From Omphiscola glabra (taxonomy: Eukaryota; Mollusca; Gastropoda; Lymnaeidae), in assembly GCA_964017045.1 (NCBI GenBank), contig OZ024794.1, forward strand, positions 52,682,608 through 52,746,607: a stretch of 64,000 nt of DNA. Direction: 5' to 3'. This document shows positions 10,664 through 24,500 of this stretch, in pieces. A program made the position numbers and the translations under genes. The notes under the pieces were generated by a model, which did no database searches, was not told where the DNA came from, and worked only from the letters and a program-made list of their open reading frames with translations. Within the stretch, counting starts at the first letter, position 1. Each line of letters starts with the position of its first letter.

Positions 10664-10857
10664 CAGGGGCGTAGCTAGGTTTAGTGCCGCCCGGGGCGGG
10701 CCAAGCATTTGAGCCCCCACCCCTTTTTTCCCCACGAAAAAAACTGTGCAATTGGCCGAAAATACCATCATTCAATTCAAAAAAATAATTTAAAAAAAAA
10801 CTAGTGCCGTCCAGGGTGAATCCTCGCCACCTTCTATATTACCATTCTAGCGCGTTG
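10664..10857. mobile_element. hAT-like MITE, family B
   Basis: A 194-bp element beginning CAGGGGCGTAGCTAGG and ending in a weak CTAGCGCGTTG. It is flanked by CTAACCAT (10656..10663) and CTAACAAT (10858..10865), an 8-bp duplication with one mismatch. Its 5' third resembles 6041..6217. The element that follows starts directly after the shared duplication. Confidence 0.65.
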
Positions 10858-10865
10858 CTAACAAT

Positions 10866-11041
10866 CAGGGCCGTCCCTAACAATTGCGGGGCCCTATGCG
10901 AAACGGATTGCGCGGGGCCCAGTCTGGGTAGAGGATAAGGATGATAAGTGAAAATTAAGATTTTGTATTAGAAAATAAATTCTATCAAAGTGCGGGGCCC
11001 ACTGCAGCCGCATAGTTTGCAGTGGCCTAAGGCCGGTCCTG
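10866..11041. mobile_element. hAT-like MITE, family C
   Basis: A 176-bp element with ends CAGGGCCGTCCCTA and TAAGGCCGGTCCTG (imperfect inverted repeats). It is flanked by CTAACAAT (10858..10865) and CTAAAAAT (11042..11049), with one mismatch. It shares its left target duplication with the element at 10664..10857, so the two lie head to tail at one target. Confidence 0.75.
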
Positions 11042-11049
11042 CTAAAAAT

Positions 11050-12123
11050 GTCCCCTTTCACTGCTAATGTTATCATTCTCACAGCTTTTCTTTAATTATC
11101 CGGTAGATTTGTAAAAATTCTCGAAAAAAAAAAAAGTGTCCAAGGCTCACACGGCTTATGAATAGATTATACCAGGTTCTAGGAAGGTCTTTCGGGTCCC
11201 ATTAAGCGTTTCAGCGGGTTGCATGTGGTCCGTTGCATTGGTTTATACAATGCATTCAGATATAATTGTATACAATTAGAATAGTCTTCGAGGGGCACAA
11301 GTAAGTTGGTGTGTTTTTCTCGATGTTCCTGTCAGTTGGTGCCAAAATTGATTTTACCCCCCCCCCCCCCCAAAGGGATTTCTTTGAAACAATATGACAC
11401 CAGATGGTTTGTAATGCCCAAATGCCGCGCATGTTGCATCACTATAACTTACTCTCTTTATCAATTAAAATAATTAAAGGGCCAAAATGAACACAAAATG
11501 GTCCCAAATAACTTTAAATTAAAGACTCTATAGAGAAGAGGTGCTTAAAAATTTATTAAGGTTTATGAAATAGTCATGAGCTAATGGATTAATATGAAAC
11601 AAAATATGAGAAGTAATTCTTTTTAAATATATTTTAAATAGTATACTGTATACTCTTTTTAAAATTAAAAATAAACTTAATTATTTATCAATAGGGTGTA
11701 CTTGGCACTAGAGTGGCTAGTCCCAGCCATGAGTAGAGGAGAAGGCTACTGATTACTGAGGACAAATTAACCTCCCCACGCCTACACTACACCACCACTA
11801 CTACTAACACTAACAGTCAAGTTGTGAAGAATTAAAATTGCGTTCCAATCAATGCTTTAAGTTAATTTTCATTATATTTCATTTTACGTGGCTTATTAAT
11901 GAAAGACAAGCATAAGTATGTTTGCCACATGCAATAGTAGATGAATATATATATATACATTTTAAAAAGATAGTTTGTTATTAACATCATCAGCATTAAT
12001 TTGGGCATTCCTTGACAACTTATGCAATTTACCATCCAGGTCACGTTACAGCTATTTATAACAGCCAATCATAATACAATAAAAAGGTTAGCGATAACTT
12101 CCTGTTTCTATCGTTTCGATGGT
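11050..12123. other. Upstream region of the KLF gene
   Basis: Non-coding. It holds a C run near 11357..11371. Promoter-like elements close to the KLF gene are a CCAAT box in AGCCAATCA at 12064..12072 and a TATTTATA at 12053..12060. The transcription start is not determinable from sequence alone. Confidence 0.35.
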
Positions 12124-12132
12124 CCACGCCCA
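12124..12132 (-). promoter_or_regulatory. CACCC/GC-box type KLF site
   Basis: CCACGCCCA (reverse complement TGGGCGTGG) matches the preferred KLF/SP site and lies 236 bp upstream of the first ATG of the KLF gene. It could allow autoregulation or regulation by other SP/KLF proteins. Inference from one motif. Confidence 0.35.
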
Positions 12133-12367
12133 CTGCAAGCCAACACGCGGTAGACCTAGCAGCAACGAATGTAAACCGATTAAACTCAACGATTCTAATG
12201 TGTTTGTTGATGTCAAGCATTTAATTCACTCTGGATATAATCATTTTATTAAGTGAATTGTGTTTCTCCACAGAATAGTAAATGTTCGATTCGATCTTTA
12301 TGTTTGTGAGCAACTGCGCAGCGTAGCCATAACGAAAAAACGAGCGCAGACGTGATCTAATTTCACT

Positions 12368-15300
12368 ATGAACCCCAGAGCTAATTTTGTCATAATGGCT
12401 CTCAAGGAGAATACAATTAATTTTGAACTTGATACAGATACTAGAATGGCAGCTCAGTGTTTACTCGCTATGTCAAACAGAGAAAATGATCATACGTATG
12501 TATTGACTTGTGATCCACCAAATATTTGTGAAACTGAAAACGAACATGAAATCAAGCAAGAATGTTTCGAAGAAGAGAACCAAGGACACAATCGTTACGG
12601 AGACTTCTTGCCAGGTGGAGAATGTATGAATGCAAATTTAGTTGCACGAATATTGACTGATCTCAAAACATTTAAGCAAGATAATAACTACCATGAAGAT
12701 TTCAACATCAATGTTACTGGATCCAGTTCTTTCGCCTCGTTCGAAATTGCATCGAGCACGAAAAATGGAGCGACCACGCCTACTCTCGACCGAAGACTAA
12801 TGGATGATGCTTATGTTAAAGCCAACAGTATTCATGGGAAAAAAATTCATATGTGTATACACCCAGGTTGTGGGAAATCTTACAATAAAAGTTCTCATTT
12901 GAAATCTCACATTAGAACACATACAGGTAAGTGCCATATTTTGCGTGACCCCTATTTCTATTTTCATCAGACGCGCCATTTTCTTTGTTTGGCCTGAACT
13001 ATCGGGCATCAGCACACACATGTAGTGTAGGCCTAACTTTTTATGGTACTGGGTGAGGGTCAAGGTTGTTTTTTTCCTTTATTTATTGGTCTGTTTTGAA
13101 ATCCTTTTTATCCAGTATCTTGTTTGGCTAGGCTTATAATTTATGGAATTGATTTGACTATCACTACTACTGGTACTCTAAAAGCGTGAAGTCATATTAA
13201 GAATGATACTAACATAATCTGCTACCAATTAAACTAGTAATTCATTTTTTAAATCCTTAATGGCATGATCATTGATTCACATATTAGAATAAAATAATAA
13301 TAATAGGCCCTAACCTAAACCCATTGCTCTATTTTAAACTATTTAAAAATATAAGCTATAACAATGTCATCCTTATTTATTGTTCTCTACTCTTTTTCTT
13401 TAGACTGACTTTTTCTAATAAATCATTATATATATTTATTAATAACTTATTCTTAGGTGAATTGAAAAAAAAAAAAGTAAAGAAAATACCTATTACTAAG
13501 TATTATGATTAACTTAGAACTTAGGTTTATATTTTAGTCATAAGCCTAGGTAATTTAAATTTAATATTATAATATTATAACTTTTAAAAATTTAAATTTA
13601 ATATTATAACTTTTTTTTGGTGCGGTTGCTAATATTTGGAATTAGGCCCAATAATGTACAGTTAGTTTATGATGCTGGGTGATAAATAAGCAATGTTATT
13701 CTCATTATTTAATTTTATTTACTTGCAAATTTTAAGTAGACACAAATATAAAATGGTAAGAAATGACTAAGGCTATAAGGTCCTAGGCCTCGTTCTACTT
13801 TTATGTCAAACTTTAACGTTATAGTTATTGTTTTTTTTATTTAGACAGATTTGCATTCACAGATTAAATTAATTGGTTTATTACTTTAAAAAAATATATT
13901 TTGACCTTTGTTGCCTTGTTGACACTTTGCGAAATATTTAATACAATTATCCCACATTTACTTTACATAGTGTCATTTTTAAATGAGCACTTCCATTTTA
14001 GGGAAAGATAGTTTTATTTGCTCATTAGAATTTTATTTTTTTTAAATAACAATAAAGATTATCTAAATAGAGTTATAGTCTGACAATAGACCTACAGACC
14101 TAGGAAGTGGCCTTTTAAAATGTGCTTCTTCTCAAAGCAACTTGTAAACTATTTATTTTAATTCATGTTTCCCCATATCATGAACATGGTCTATGATGAG
14201 TAGTATGGGAATGAAGAATGTTGATTTTTTTCTACTTTAAATTATTTACCCCCCCGCCCCTTTCTTTTTCCCCCCTTTCAAACTTAGTGGTGCTACATTT
14301 GGGGGGGGGGGGGGGGCGGCAATGTTCAAAAGTATAGCTTGTTAATCCTGAGTGGGCGGTAGTTAGAGAGAGATTTGATTTTAAGAATTTAAGACACATT
14401 ACAACTAATTACAATTTATAGTTGCTAGCTAATTTTCCGATTTTAAAATTAAATTTGAAGTGGGTTTGTCTGTTTGATTTTATTGGGGGGGGGGGGGGGG
14501 GTTAAATACAAAGACGAGATCACGCTGTTTTGCCCGATTTAGTACACACACACACCACCGTTATACATTTTATTCACCCAGTTCAGATACCCTCATCTTA
14601 CATCGTGACATATTCGTGATCCCTCCCCTTTAAGTGTGACGTCATTTATTGGGGGAAACACCATCCCTGGAATTAAACACCAAAACAACATTAAAATTAG
14701 ACATATGACCTGACTCGTTTGCATTGTAAGAAGAGCCACTACAATTTCGTCCTGCTCGCTTCTTTACGCTTCACCCGATCTTATGATTGCTTTGAAATGC
14801 ACTTTCTTCTTGCAAGTCATGTTCTGTTCTGTTCTTTTTTCTTATTTTTTTTTTTTTAAAACGACGCTACTGGCACCGGATTATGACGGCAGCGGCCATC
14901 GTCTGTGTTATAAAACCAGCTGCGCTGTGCTAGGTCATGTCAGTCGATAGTGGGCGTTGCTTGGGTAGGCATCGGCTACCACTACATGTTGCTATTTATT
15001 ACGATAAAATAGTATCAATATGTACAGTTATTCCTCCACCTGTCCGGGGAAGGGTGGGTGGGTTTTAAGCTGTTATAGGGTCTATGTGTATATGGAAATC
15101 TCTTGTTGCTGAGAAATTAAGGCTGTCGGCCAATTAATAAGCAAAAGTTCGTTCGTTCTCAAATTCACAGCATCTTAAAATTTGTATACTGTATGATTTT
15201 TTATTTCGAGATGAGTTGTTTCTTTTTCACCCTGACATAAAATAAAATACGAAGGCGTTGTTTTGTTTATGTATTTCATAAGTCAAGGGTCGGGGTCACG

Positions 15301-17021
15301 CGTTCTTTGGCTTTTGGAGAGCCTTGAGATGGGTCATACTACCGGTAGATGGATGTTAACGTTTTATTTACCCTACTGCAAGGATTTGAAATATTTAAAA
15401 AAATTATAACATATAACATATATAGGGGGCATACATCGTACATCAGGGTAAAGTTTCTTTATACCCCTCTCCTATTAAAGTTAGGCGGATTGCGCGGCCC
15501 CAGTTTCAACTTGTTCTGTTTTTTTAAAGCTGTTTCCCGTCTCGCCCGCCCCTCACCTGTATTCAAATCAGCTTGGATAGTAGCACGTCGTACCTGGCTC
15601 TATAAATAGCGAGATGGCTTTGTTAGTCTTTGTTGGTGATTGCTCCAACCCTTACCTACCATTTCACTTGAGAACAAAATTAAACAAAAGAATATATTTT
15701 ATGTGTGTTGAACAGCCTTTTGGCTAACTTTTAAATCGTGGCAACAAGAAACTTTTGAGTATCTATTTTTATAAACATTTGATTTCCATTGGCTGGGTGA
15801 TGAAGGCTTTCGTGCTTTCTCCTCCCCCCCACCTAATGACTCTGTAATAATAATTAAAGATCCATAACACAGCATTCAAGTTTATAAAGATCGTTTTCAT
15901 CTTTGACACTTGCAGCATTGAGGAAATCATATCAGATTAAATGGATTATACAAAGGCTCACAGACACCTATTTGCCATATCTTTTTTTTTCTATTTCTGT
16001 CATCATTTTTTTGAAAATTGAAGCCATGTGCTGGGTTTTTTAAAAAAGCGAATCATTTCTATTGAAATATTTGTATATGGACATACTTTGACGTAAAAGT
16101 CAGCATCTTTTTATAATGTGCTGATTGTTGAATTTTTGTTAACTGGGACATGCTAATTTTAATTGGGGTATACAATTAGTAAGGAAAATTCTCAAAGAGC
16201 ATTAGCAAATGAATAAAATATATGTAAAAGTTCTTGGCTTGAAGTTTGACAGTGTTGCTTGAGATCCAATATTTTAAATCAGACAGCTGTACATTTTTGT
16301 TGTTGTTGTTAATTTATTCTTTCGAGCGCAATCGGAATTCAAGATTATTTTCATATGTATTTCAGGAGAACGTCCCTTTGAATGTAACTGGGATGGATGT
16401 GAAAAACGATTTGCAAGATCTGATGAATTGACACGTCATAAACGAACACATACAGGTAAAAACAATGTGAAAATTTTTAAAAAGTGTCATTGTAAGTAAT
16501 TTCATTTTTTTAAGTCAATGTGGCCTATTTTATATTACCATTATATTTTTATTTCATAAGTATTTTTGTTAAGTGTGTCACAGTATTAAGTATATATTTT
16601 ACCCCAACATTTAAATTATAAAAATAGTTATTACACCATTATGTCAGGACATGTGTCATCACTTTATTAGTATTTCATTAGTTATTACACCATTATGTCA
16701 GGACATGTGTCATCACTTTATTAGTATTTCAGTGTACAATCTCATCAATAATTAATTTTTTTGTTTTAATTTTCAGGTGAAAAGAATTTCAAGTGTCCTA
16801 TGTGTGAAAAACGATTCATGCGTAGCGACCACCTGAAAAAGCATGCAAAACGACATGCTCTTTATCACCCCAGTATGATCCAGACAGGGGCCAGACAAGC
16901 TGTTTCCCCTAATCACTTTCATGGCAACTCAAGGCAATACCAGGTTATAACAGATGACCAGGATCTCTACAGTGATGGAACCTCCCATGAATCTAATTCC
17001 AGTCCCTCTGCACCACTCTGA
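12368..17021 (+). CDS. Krueppel-like factor, KLF9/13/16 (BTEB) group
   Basis: Nuclear zinc-finger transcription factor that binds CACCC/GC boxes. Exons 12368..12926, 16366..16455 and 16777..17021 join through canonical GT-AG introns, both in phase 1, to 894 nt encoding 297 aa. Residues 28-37 ([10 protein letters not shown]) match the Sin3-interaction motif of KLF9/13/16. An acidic stretch follows. The three C2H2 fingers are at about 163-185, 193-215 and 223-243. Contact segments are KSSHLKS, RSDELTR and RSDHLKK, the KLF code, and the linkers are TGERP and TGEKN. The tail after finger 3 has HPSMI, shared with KLF9/13, then a Ser-rich C-terminus. The start at 12368 gives the longest frame; a Met at 12395 has a better context (A at -3, G at +4). 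Exon 2 encodes exactly one finger. The gene converges with TRRAP. Group assignment is firm; a single vertebrate orthologue cannot be named. Confidence 0.93.
12927..16365. other. KLF intron 1 with long G runs
   Basis: A 3.4-kb intron. It carries a 16-G run at 14301..14316 and a 17-G run at 14485..14501, a perfect CRE TGACGTCA at 14637..14644, and AT-rich filler. I saw no nested gene. Confidence 0.7.
16627..16734. repeat. 54-bp tandem duplication in KLF intron 2
   Basis: Two copies of a 54-bp unit starting AGTTATTACACCATTATGTC, differing only in the last two bases, lie 43 bp before the acceptor of KLF exon 3. The near identity implies a recent duplication. Confidence 0.9.
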
Positions 17022-20000
17022 AATTAAGGTTTTTAATTTGGCAATTTTTCATCAGTGATCTTTTTTAAAAATTTAAATTAAATTTATAAAAGGACCCTTT
17101 TATAAAAAGTATTCATCCAAGAGTCTTAAAAAATCCGTATATTTGTAAAGACTTAGGAGAAGGGGTTGTTGGGAGAGTTGGGTGTCACATCAAAACCATA
17201 ACTCAAAATTAAAAACAGCTAAAGTTTACCTCTTAACAAAATATTATTTTTTTATTTTTTACATCAGCTCGTTTCTTTTCAACCAAAGCATTGCATTCAG
17301 GTGGCACTTTCAAAATGTGAAATTTATTTTGGTTAAGGCACAAAACTATTTACATTTCAATATCTTCTTTTATTAAAATAATTCTTTTTGTCCCACAGTT
17401 GTTTCTTATAATTTATAATAGACAAGTGCATTTTTGAGAATTTGTGTACTTTTATTTTTAACACGAGAAAGATCCACCTCTTAATTGTTATTATAAAATA
17501 GACGTACTGTTTCAATACATTTCTTTGTTTATATAATGATGGCAAGGATGCCAAGGAGTAATGTTTTCTTGATGCAAATGTTGCTGAGTTCAAGAGATTT
17601 TATTTTTACAATACAGCTTAGATTAGTAACATGCTGACAACTCTGAATAATCATATTTTGGGGTGGTGTACCTTTTGGGTGGAAAGTATAAAATATGGAT
17701 TGTACAGATGTCAATGATAAATGTGTCTTATTTATTGTAAGTTTCCTTTAGTCTTTATATTTTTAAGAAATAAATTAAAATGCGTTGAGAATTTTTTATT
17801 TTTTAACAAAGAAAAAATAATGAGGTTTTTCCAAAATATTTGTATATATATATCATGAGTTATAATAAGCGTTACGTTTTGTAATAATATTATCTGACAA
17901 CCAATTGACATGACAAACCATCTCAAATCATAAAAAGATAACAAGCACAGTATTAGAATAACATGGACTGAAAGTTTGCAATTTTTTATTATTCCATTTT
18001 TGAAGTTGCTTATATTTTCTTGCTGTTTAAAAATCGTCAAATTCTTTGGTCAGTTAGGATATTTGCTAAAGATCCCCAAGCTAGGTTTTAAAAAAAGTTT
18101 GCATTTATACATATATTATTTTTCATTAATAAAAAAAAAAAGTTTCAAATTAATTACTTTTCACGAATTTCTACTTTACTTTGTTTATTACTTATTTTAT
18201 GTTTTTTTCCATTCATTTCATAGCCTTTTATGTTGGTAAGCACAAAAGATTAGTGAGCGAAAGATCTACAATTAATTATTTTTAAAAAAAATTTGTACAT
18301 GCTAAATATTTACTTTTGTTGTTTGTGTCACAGCTAAGGGTACTAATCTATAATTTGAAATCAGCACATATTTATTTAAGTGATGGTATATGGTATTTCA
18401 TCTTTGTTAAGAAAAGCAGTTGATTTTACTTAATTAACTTATTTCTTGGCTTAAAGTTCCCATTCATGCATGGTTATTTATAGAACTTAAATATTTTATT
18501 CCCTACATTAATGTCATTGTATTAGAAAGCATTGTTAATTATATTTTTTTTGCATCATGTATTTTGTATGGTGTTTTGAAAGAAATAATTTCTGTATCTT
18601 TCAACTTATAATGTGCTAAAACTTATTTAGTTGATAATGATAATGCATGTCCCTCAAGTTTTTACATACAGTAACAGACATCATGGTATAAATTTTTGTA
18701 TGCAGTTGTATTGTTCACTACCCTGGACAGTGTTTAATTTTTTTGGGTTGCACTCTCTCTCTTTGATGGTCATAGTTTATGGATTTTAAACTTAAGGTAG
18801 GAAATCACAAAAACTTTATGATTTTACTTTAATTCTGAAGAAAGTTCTATTTGACTTTATCCTAAAGTGTAAGTGAGATACCACTTAAGGAGTAACAACT
18901 ATAACCAAGGATAATATTTTATATTTAAATATTTATATGGATTAGGGACCACCTTTTCTAAACCCTTGCTATTTTGAGGTCACTATAAAACTAACAACTT
19001 CAATCATTTCTTTTTTTTTTTTTTTATTGTTTGATCTGATACATTTACATTTTAAGAAATATTGGTATGCAACCCAAACTAAGTGTATTACTCTTGATTG
19101 TATTTTACAAGTAATTCTTCAACAGCAGATGTTAAGCTGTTTTTTGATATAAACTCTTAATAAACTCTTTCACCTTTTTAGCTGTAGTGTTTAAGTATTT
19201 GCTTAATCTTTTTTCCAGAGACTATGTCTTAAAACTTCTTATCCAGTTATAGGGTAGTTAATAATATTATTTTATCTGTGGATACATTTTGGGTTTGTTT
19301 CTTACTTATAAATTACTTTTCCTGAGAAAATGTAGATAAAAGAAGAAGAATTTACTATACATGTTTATGAACTAATGCAGAGGTCTTCTTAAACAATTGA
19401 TCTGCGGAATTGTTCTAATTTAATGCCAGGTCCTCGTCATATTGCACTGAATCCGTCCCATTTGACCACATTTTGCTGTGTTCACTGTCTGCTTATATAT
19501 GGATGTTACATTCTGTTTCTTACTTGAAATTTTTCGTTTTTTTCAAATGTTCATTTTATGGAATTAAGTAACGACTGAATACTTTTATGCAGTTGTTCCT
19601 AAATGGATTACAACTGAAAAAAGTTTAAGCTATTTGCAGGAATCTATTTTCAATTGAGTTATTTTGTCTTTTGACCTAGTATAACACATATGAAACATTT
19701 GCACAAATTAGACAACAATTTGAATATTTCTGTTACCACTATTTTAAGCTGAAAAATCCATCATCCTTATAAGTAGATTGTTTTCTATTAGAAGGTACAC
19801 ATGAGATTTGTTTTAGTAAAATAATTATTGAAATGCTCTATTTATGTGTGTAAATTCTTACTTTCATTGCCATCTTTTTAATGTTCCAAGGCTCCCTGGC
19901 ATCTATATTCAACAGGACTGAAATGCATTTTTAGGTTTTCCATTTCAGTAACACTTTTTTTTGTTAGATGTACATTAGGCAATGTACAAAGTTTAAAATC

Positions 20001-21540
20001 ATGTATGTCATACCACACAAACCATCATGTCATGTTTATGATCATTTCATTCCTTTTCATATGTATAATTGCTCTGTGATTGCATGGCAATGAGTGCTAG
20101 ATTGTCTTTCAGGTGGTTGGTTGTGATTTTAAAGTGAAAAAGACATTTCTATTTGATGGAATGGAGGCATTGCTTGATAAATGGTTTAATTCAATTAAAT
20201 GTCATCAAGTTCATAGCCCATTTTTATGCTCAAGTGCAGCTCCATTAAAAAATAAGCTTTTGTGACATATTAAATTTAATGTAAAGGGAAATCAGACTGA
20301 ATTTTTCAATTGTCATATTTGGTTTCACTGTTTATTCATGTTTTCTGTCAGTGATTTTCTTTTCTCATCAAGTTCTCCCATAATCTGTTATATTATTCAT
20401 TTGACAACATTTTATCAGTAACATTTCTTATCTCTTCCTTTCAAAGCATTATCTTTTGCTCTCAGCTGTTAAAATATGTGTGAAGCTTGTTTTAGAAATC
20501 CCCACTTCCATTTTTAGTAAATACTTTTTTTTGTAAATGTCAGTTTTGGAATGATCTGCTCTTGTGGTAGTTTTTAAAAATTTGCAGTGGCTACCCAATT
20601 TGGTTACTTGTTTGGATTAAAAATAAATTTACATGTATATGTAGATCACAAGATTCAATATGAGTTGTTAAATTTTTCTTTTGTTCATTTACCAGCCAGA
20701 GATTTAAATCATTTAAAAAAACATATCTATAGTTTAAAATTTTTATTTGTCAACATTTCAGTAACATTTCCATACAAGTTCTTTTACATTTTCTTCTTTA
20801 AGAACCTGGTAACTTTTCAATTGATAAACATTACATCTTAATAACATACATGCAACAATCAAATTGGACATATTAAAAAAATGTTAAAATATTACATCAT
20901 GTTTAAAGTATGTGTCTTCTTATACTAAGCAAATAGACCTACATGTTACAATGTGAACAAATTAAGCACAACAACCAGTTATGTAATTAAATATCTAAAA
21001 AATGCCAAATTATGAAAATTAAATTAAAAATGAATAAATCAAAAATTGCATTTTAAGTTGTGACTATTGAGATTCAATAATTTCTTTACATTCTCTCCAA
21101 TATGAAAATTCATGGGAAGAAATGATTTTGGGGATGGAAAATTTAATTTGGTGAAATGATTATTTTATCAAAGCTGAAAAAGTATTTTTAAAATACGGTA
21201 CATTCTTGAGGACAATAAGCAACTAAACAAAACTATTAGCAAAAATAATGGCGACTTACAATCCAATACATTCTATTTACAAAACTTTTTTAAAACTGTC
21301 AAAATATACTTAAAAATGGTTCACACAATTTAATGCAAATTCAAAACTAATACAATAGTGCTGCCAAGAATTTCCAGTTTGACTAATATACTTTTTAAAA
21401 AATGCATATGACAAAATATTTGTGTTGTTTACATCCATTTACGAATATACTTTCATCCTACATTTAAAAGAGCAGTTACTCATAAAAACTGGGAAGTCTT
21501 CCCAGTACTTGATCCATAAGACACAGCTGTGAAATCTTGG
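17022..21540. other. Convergent 3' UTR region between KLF and TRRAP
   Basis: 4.5 kb without a coding signal between the two stop codons. For KLF, polyadenylation-signal candidates AATAAA occur at 17769..17774 and 19159..19164, and many ATTTA motifs would be present in a long 3' UTR. For TRRAP, on the minus strand, the nearest AATAAA is at 20742..20747, about 0.8 kb past the stop, with ATTAAA variants closer. True ends need RNA data. No nested gene seen. Confidence 0.45.
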
Positions 21541-24500
21541 TTAAAGCCATGGATGCCAGGCAGGGTCCATACGACACAAGTTATCTGTATTTGTTGCTGC
21601 AGTCACTAATGTATTCACTCTGCTTTCAGCACCCTCAAAGGATGCCAAATCTAAAGTAGAAGAAATTTTGGTATAAAATGAAAACCTCTGGAAATGACAA
21701 ATTTCGGAGCTCCTGCAAAAGGTTGTGAAAGTCACATTTTTATAAACTTTTCAGTTATTACTTCATTCTGTTCTATTTTTTTGTGAAAAACACCTGCTCT
21801 ACATAAATATAGCAATTATAAAAATAGCTGGCATGTTAACGCTTTACAGGGACACAAACTATTTCATTACAAATAAGTAATCAACTAATTATTTAAAGGT
21901 GATATACATTTCCTGACAGCTGGAAAAATTAGAACATCTTTGTTGTCGAGATGGGGATAGGTACCAAATCCAGCGAAAGGGTGGAGGCGGTGATGTATTA
22001 AAATATAGATATCTCCTAGTATGTATAATTGAACTTACTCTGAACCCTGGTAGTAATAGCAGCAACAGCTTTATTGACCAAATTTACTAGCTGCTCTCCT
22101 TCCATGTCAGCTGGTTCTTCCAAAGGATTGGCTTCTTCCATTTTCTAAATTTATTTTTTAAATTAAAATGTTGACCATAATTCTTACAGAGATTATTATT
22201 TTAAAAGAAATTACATTATCAAATTGAATTAATTTTTTAAATATGTACTCTGTCATTAAAAAGTCAGAACTATTTTAAAAATGATGAACTATAGATTAAC
22301 ATTATACATAAAATTAGTACAGCAATTTAGAAAGAAAATTAAATTTAAAAAAAAATTACTTTTTTATGCCATGTAATGTATTCATCACGTAGAATTGTTC
22401 TTAAGAAAGATGGAAGCTTGTACTGGGGTTGGACAAGGCATCGGGCAGAGGCAACCATGGCTGCAGTGAGTGCGCCGGAAACACCAGTGAAGGTCAAGAA
22501 CTCAGCTATGTTAGGTGTCAGGCGGAATGGGACTGGTCGATTAGCATCAAGATCACCTAGAGTGTTGGATCAATAGCAAGATTTGTAAAAATTATTAACT
22601 GATAAAGCAGTAATTCTTCTATAATAGCTTAGAAAAAATGTAAACCATATTGTGGAAAATAGTTGATACATCTTAAATATAAGTACTTGAAATTTGTATT
22701 TATCTAACATAAATCTTGAGAAAGAACAAACTGTGTTGTATGATAATACAGTAAGTAGACATGGCATCAGGGCACCATTTATTATTTGTTGAAATGGTTG
22801 GGATTAGTTATGGTGTTCACCAAATTAGTTATTTCCCTCATTATGAACTTTATTCTAAGTGTTATTCTAATTGCCTTAAGTACCTGTTTGATCATCTACA
22901 TCAAACTTGAAGAAAGAAATGCTCAGGTATCCACAGTCTTGATGCAGGTACATTTGATCAGGGTTCATCCGTGTCAGGTGAAAGACAAACTCTGCCAAGC
23001 CCATTAAAGCCAGTTGGATGGTCAGCTGTTACATATAAAATTTATAGCTGAAAATGCTATGGTAAATCTTCATATTTCTCATTTGTGTGGATAAACAAAT
23101 AACTATTAAAATACACAGTATGCACCAAAATAAACAGTACTGAAACTGCTGCATCCTGAGGTGTCAAGAAAGTTGTGTTGGGGAGTTGTTGGAAATGGAT
23201 CTGCTTAGAAAGGAAAAAATATTCATATTAGACAACCATTTTCGCTGGCACGATTGTGAAGGGGGATCGTTTTTGAATAAAAGAGGCAGAACAATTTCAA
23301 GAGAGATTTAGTAAGAAGGCACCATGTAACACAGTTGCGCTTTCTATTGTTATAATATTTCGTTGAGAAAGGAAGTGTATTGTGTCCATTAATGGAAGAG
23401 AAAGTCTTATTGACCACTAAGTTTTTCAATTATGGGAACCACGCCTGTGCTCTCCAGAAGGTACTGTATGTGCCCCTATGAAGTCTACAAGGAACATCCT
23501 TCAAACTGAATGTCAGCAATACGCCTATTCGCCAATTGTTTAAGGACATAGCTCCATTTTTGTACCTGATACAGGTTGGTCAACACTTGGCAGGTTGTTC
23601 AACACTTGGCAGGTTGGTTAACACTTGGCAGAGTCAGGTATGGGAGCCAGGATGATGTATTGTGGACATTTCTGGCTATGGTGTTTGAGATTCAGGATTT
23701 TTAAAGGAATGAGGCGTTCACTGAGAAAAGTCACATTCGGGGACCAGACTCTCCCTTATGTTCGTAGAGTAACTTTCCAGAAGCGTGTTACTTGGTGACT
23801 TTTAAAAAAAATCTCTCTCCAAATTGCTGTTCCCCCTGATTTTAAAATCCCGGTCTACCATTACAATTACATTCACTAACGTATGAGCCAAAATATGGCT
23901 CAAATATGAATACTTTTTCCTTCGTGGAGCGATCCATTATGAACAAAAACTACCAAACATTTAATCTTTTTCACTTCTATAGACACCTGGACCTATGCAC
24001 TGTTGACCAACTTGAGTACACATTCAAGATGTTAGAGTTTCAGCACTGCTAGTTTTAGCAGATGATGAAGTAACAAAAGCATTGATACGTAACTCCAATG
24101 TAAAAAGAGAAAGCTTTTAAATCAGGAAAAAAAAAAAAGGAAATTTTTTTTTAAACAGCTTCAGTAAATAATGTCGGTTATGCGATTTTCCTCAGTAAAT
24201 AAAGTCGGTTATGAGATTTTCCTCACAATAAAACTCACTTTTAAATCTTGCGCTACTTTCAAATATTTCATTCCCCCAAATAGAAACAACAGTTATGTTT
24301 TGTTAGCATGCCAAAAAAAAAAGTGAAAAGGTAATACTAGTATTCAGCATGCAAATTTCCCATGCCTTATCATTACCCTACAATTTAAAGATTCTCTGAT
24401 TCTCTGTTGAGATCTGAACTGATCACTCACACTTTTGCGGAAAGTCCAGTAATCTGTAGCATCAAGGAATGTGTTGAGGGCCCATTCTTTAAGCAACCCT

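Noticed and set aside
12927..12997. Extension of KLF exon 1 past THTG to a stop at 12997
   Set aside because: Reads into intron 1 after a strong GTAAGT donor. The next finger continues precisely at 16366.
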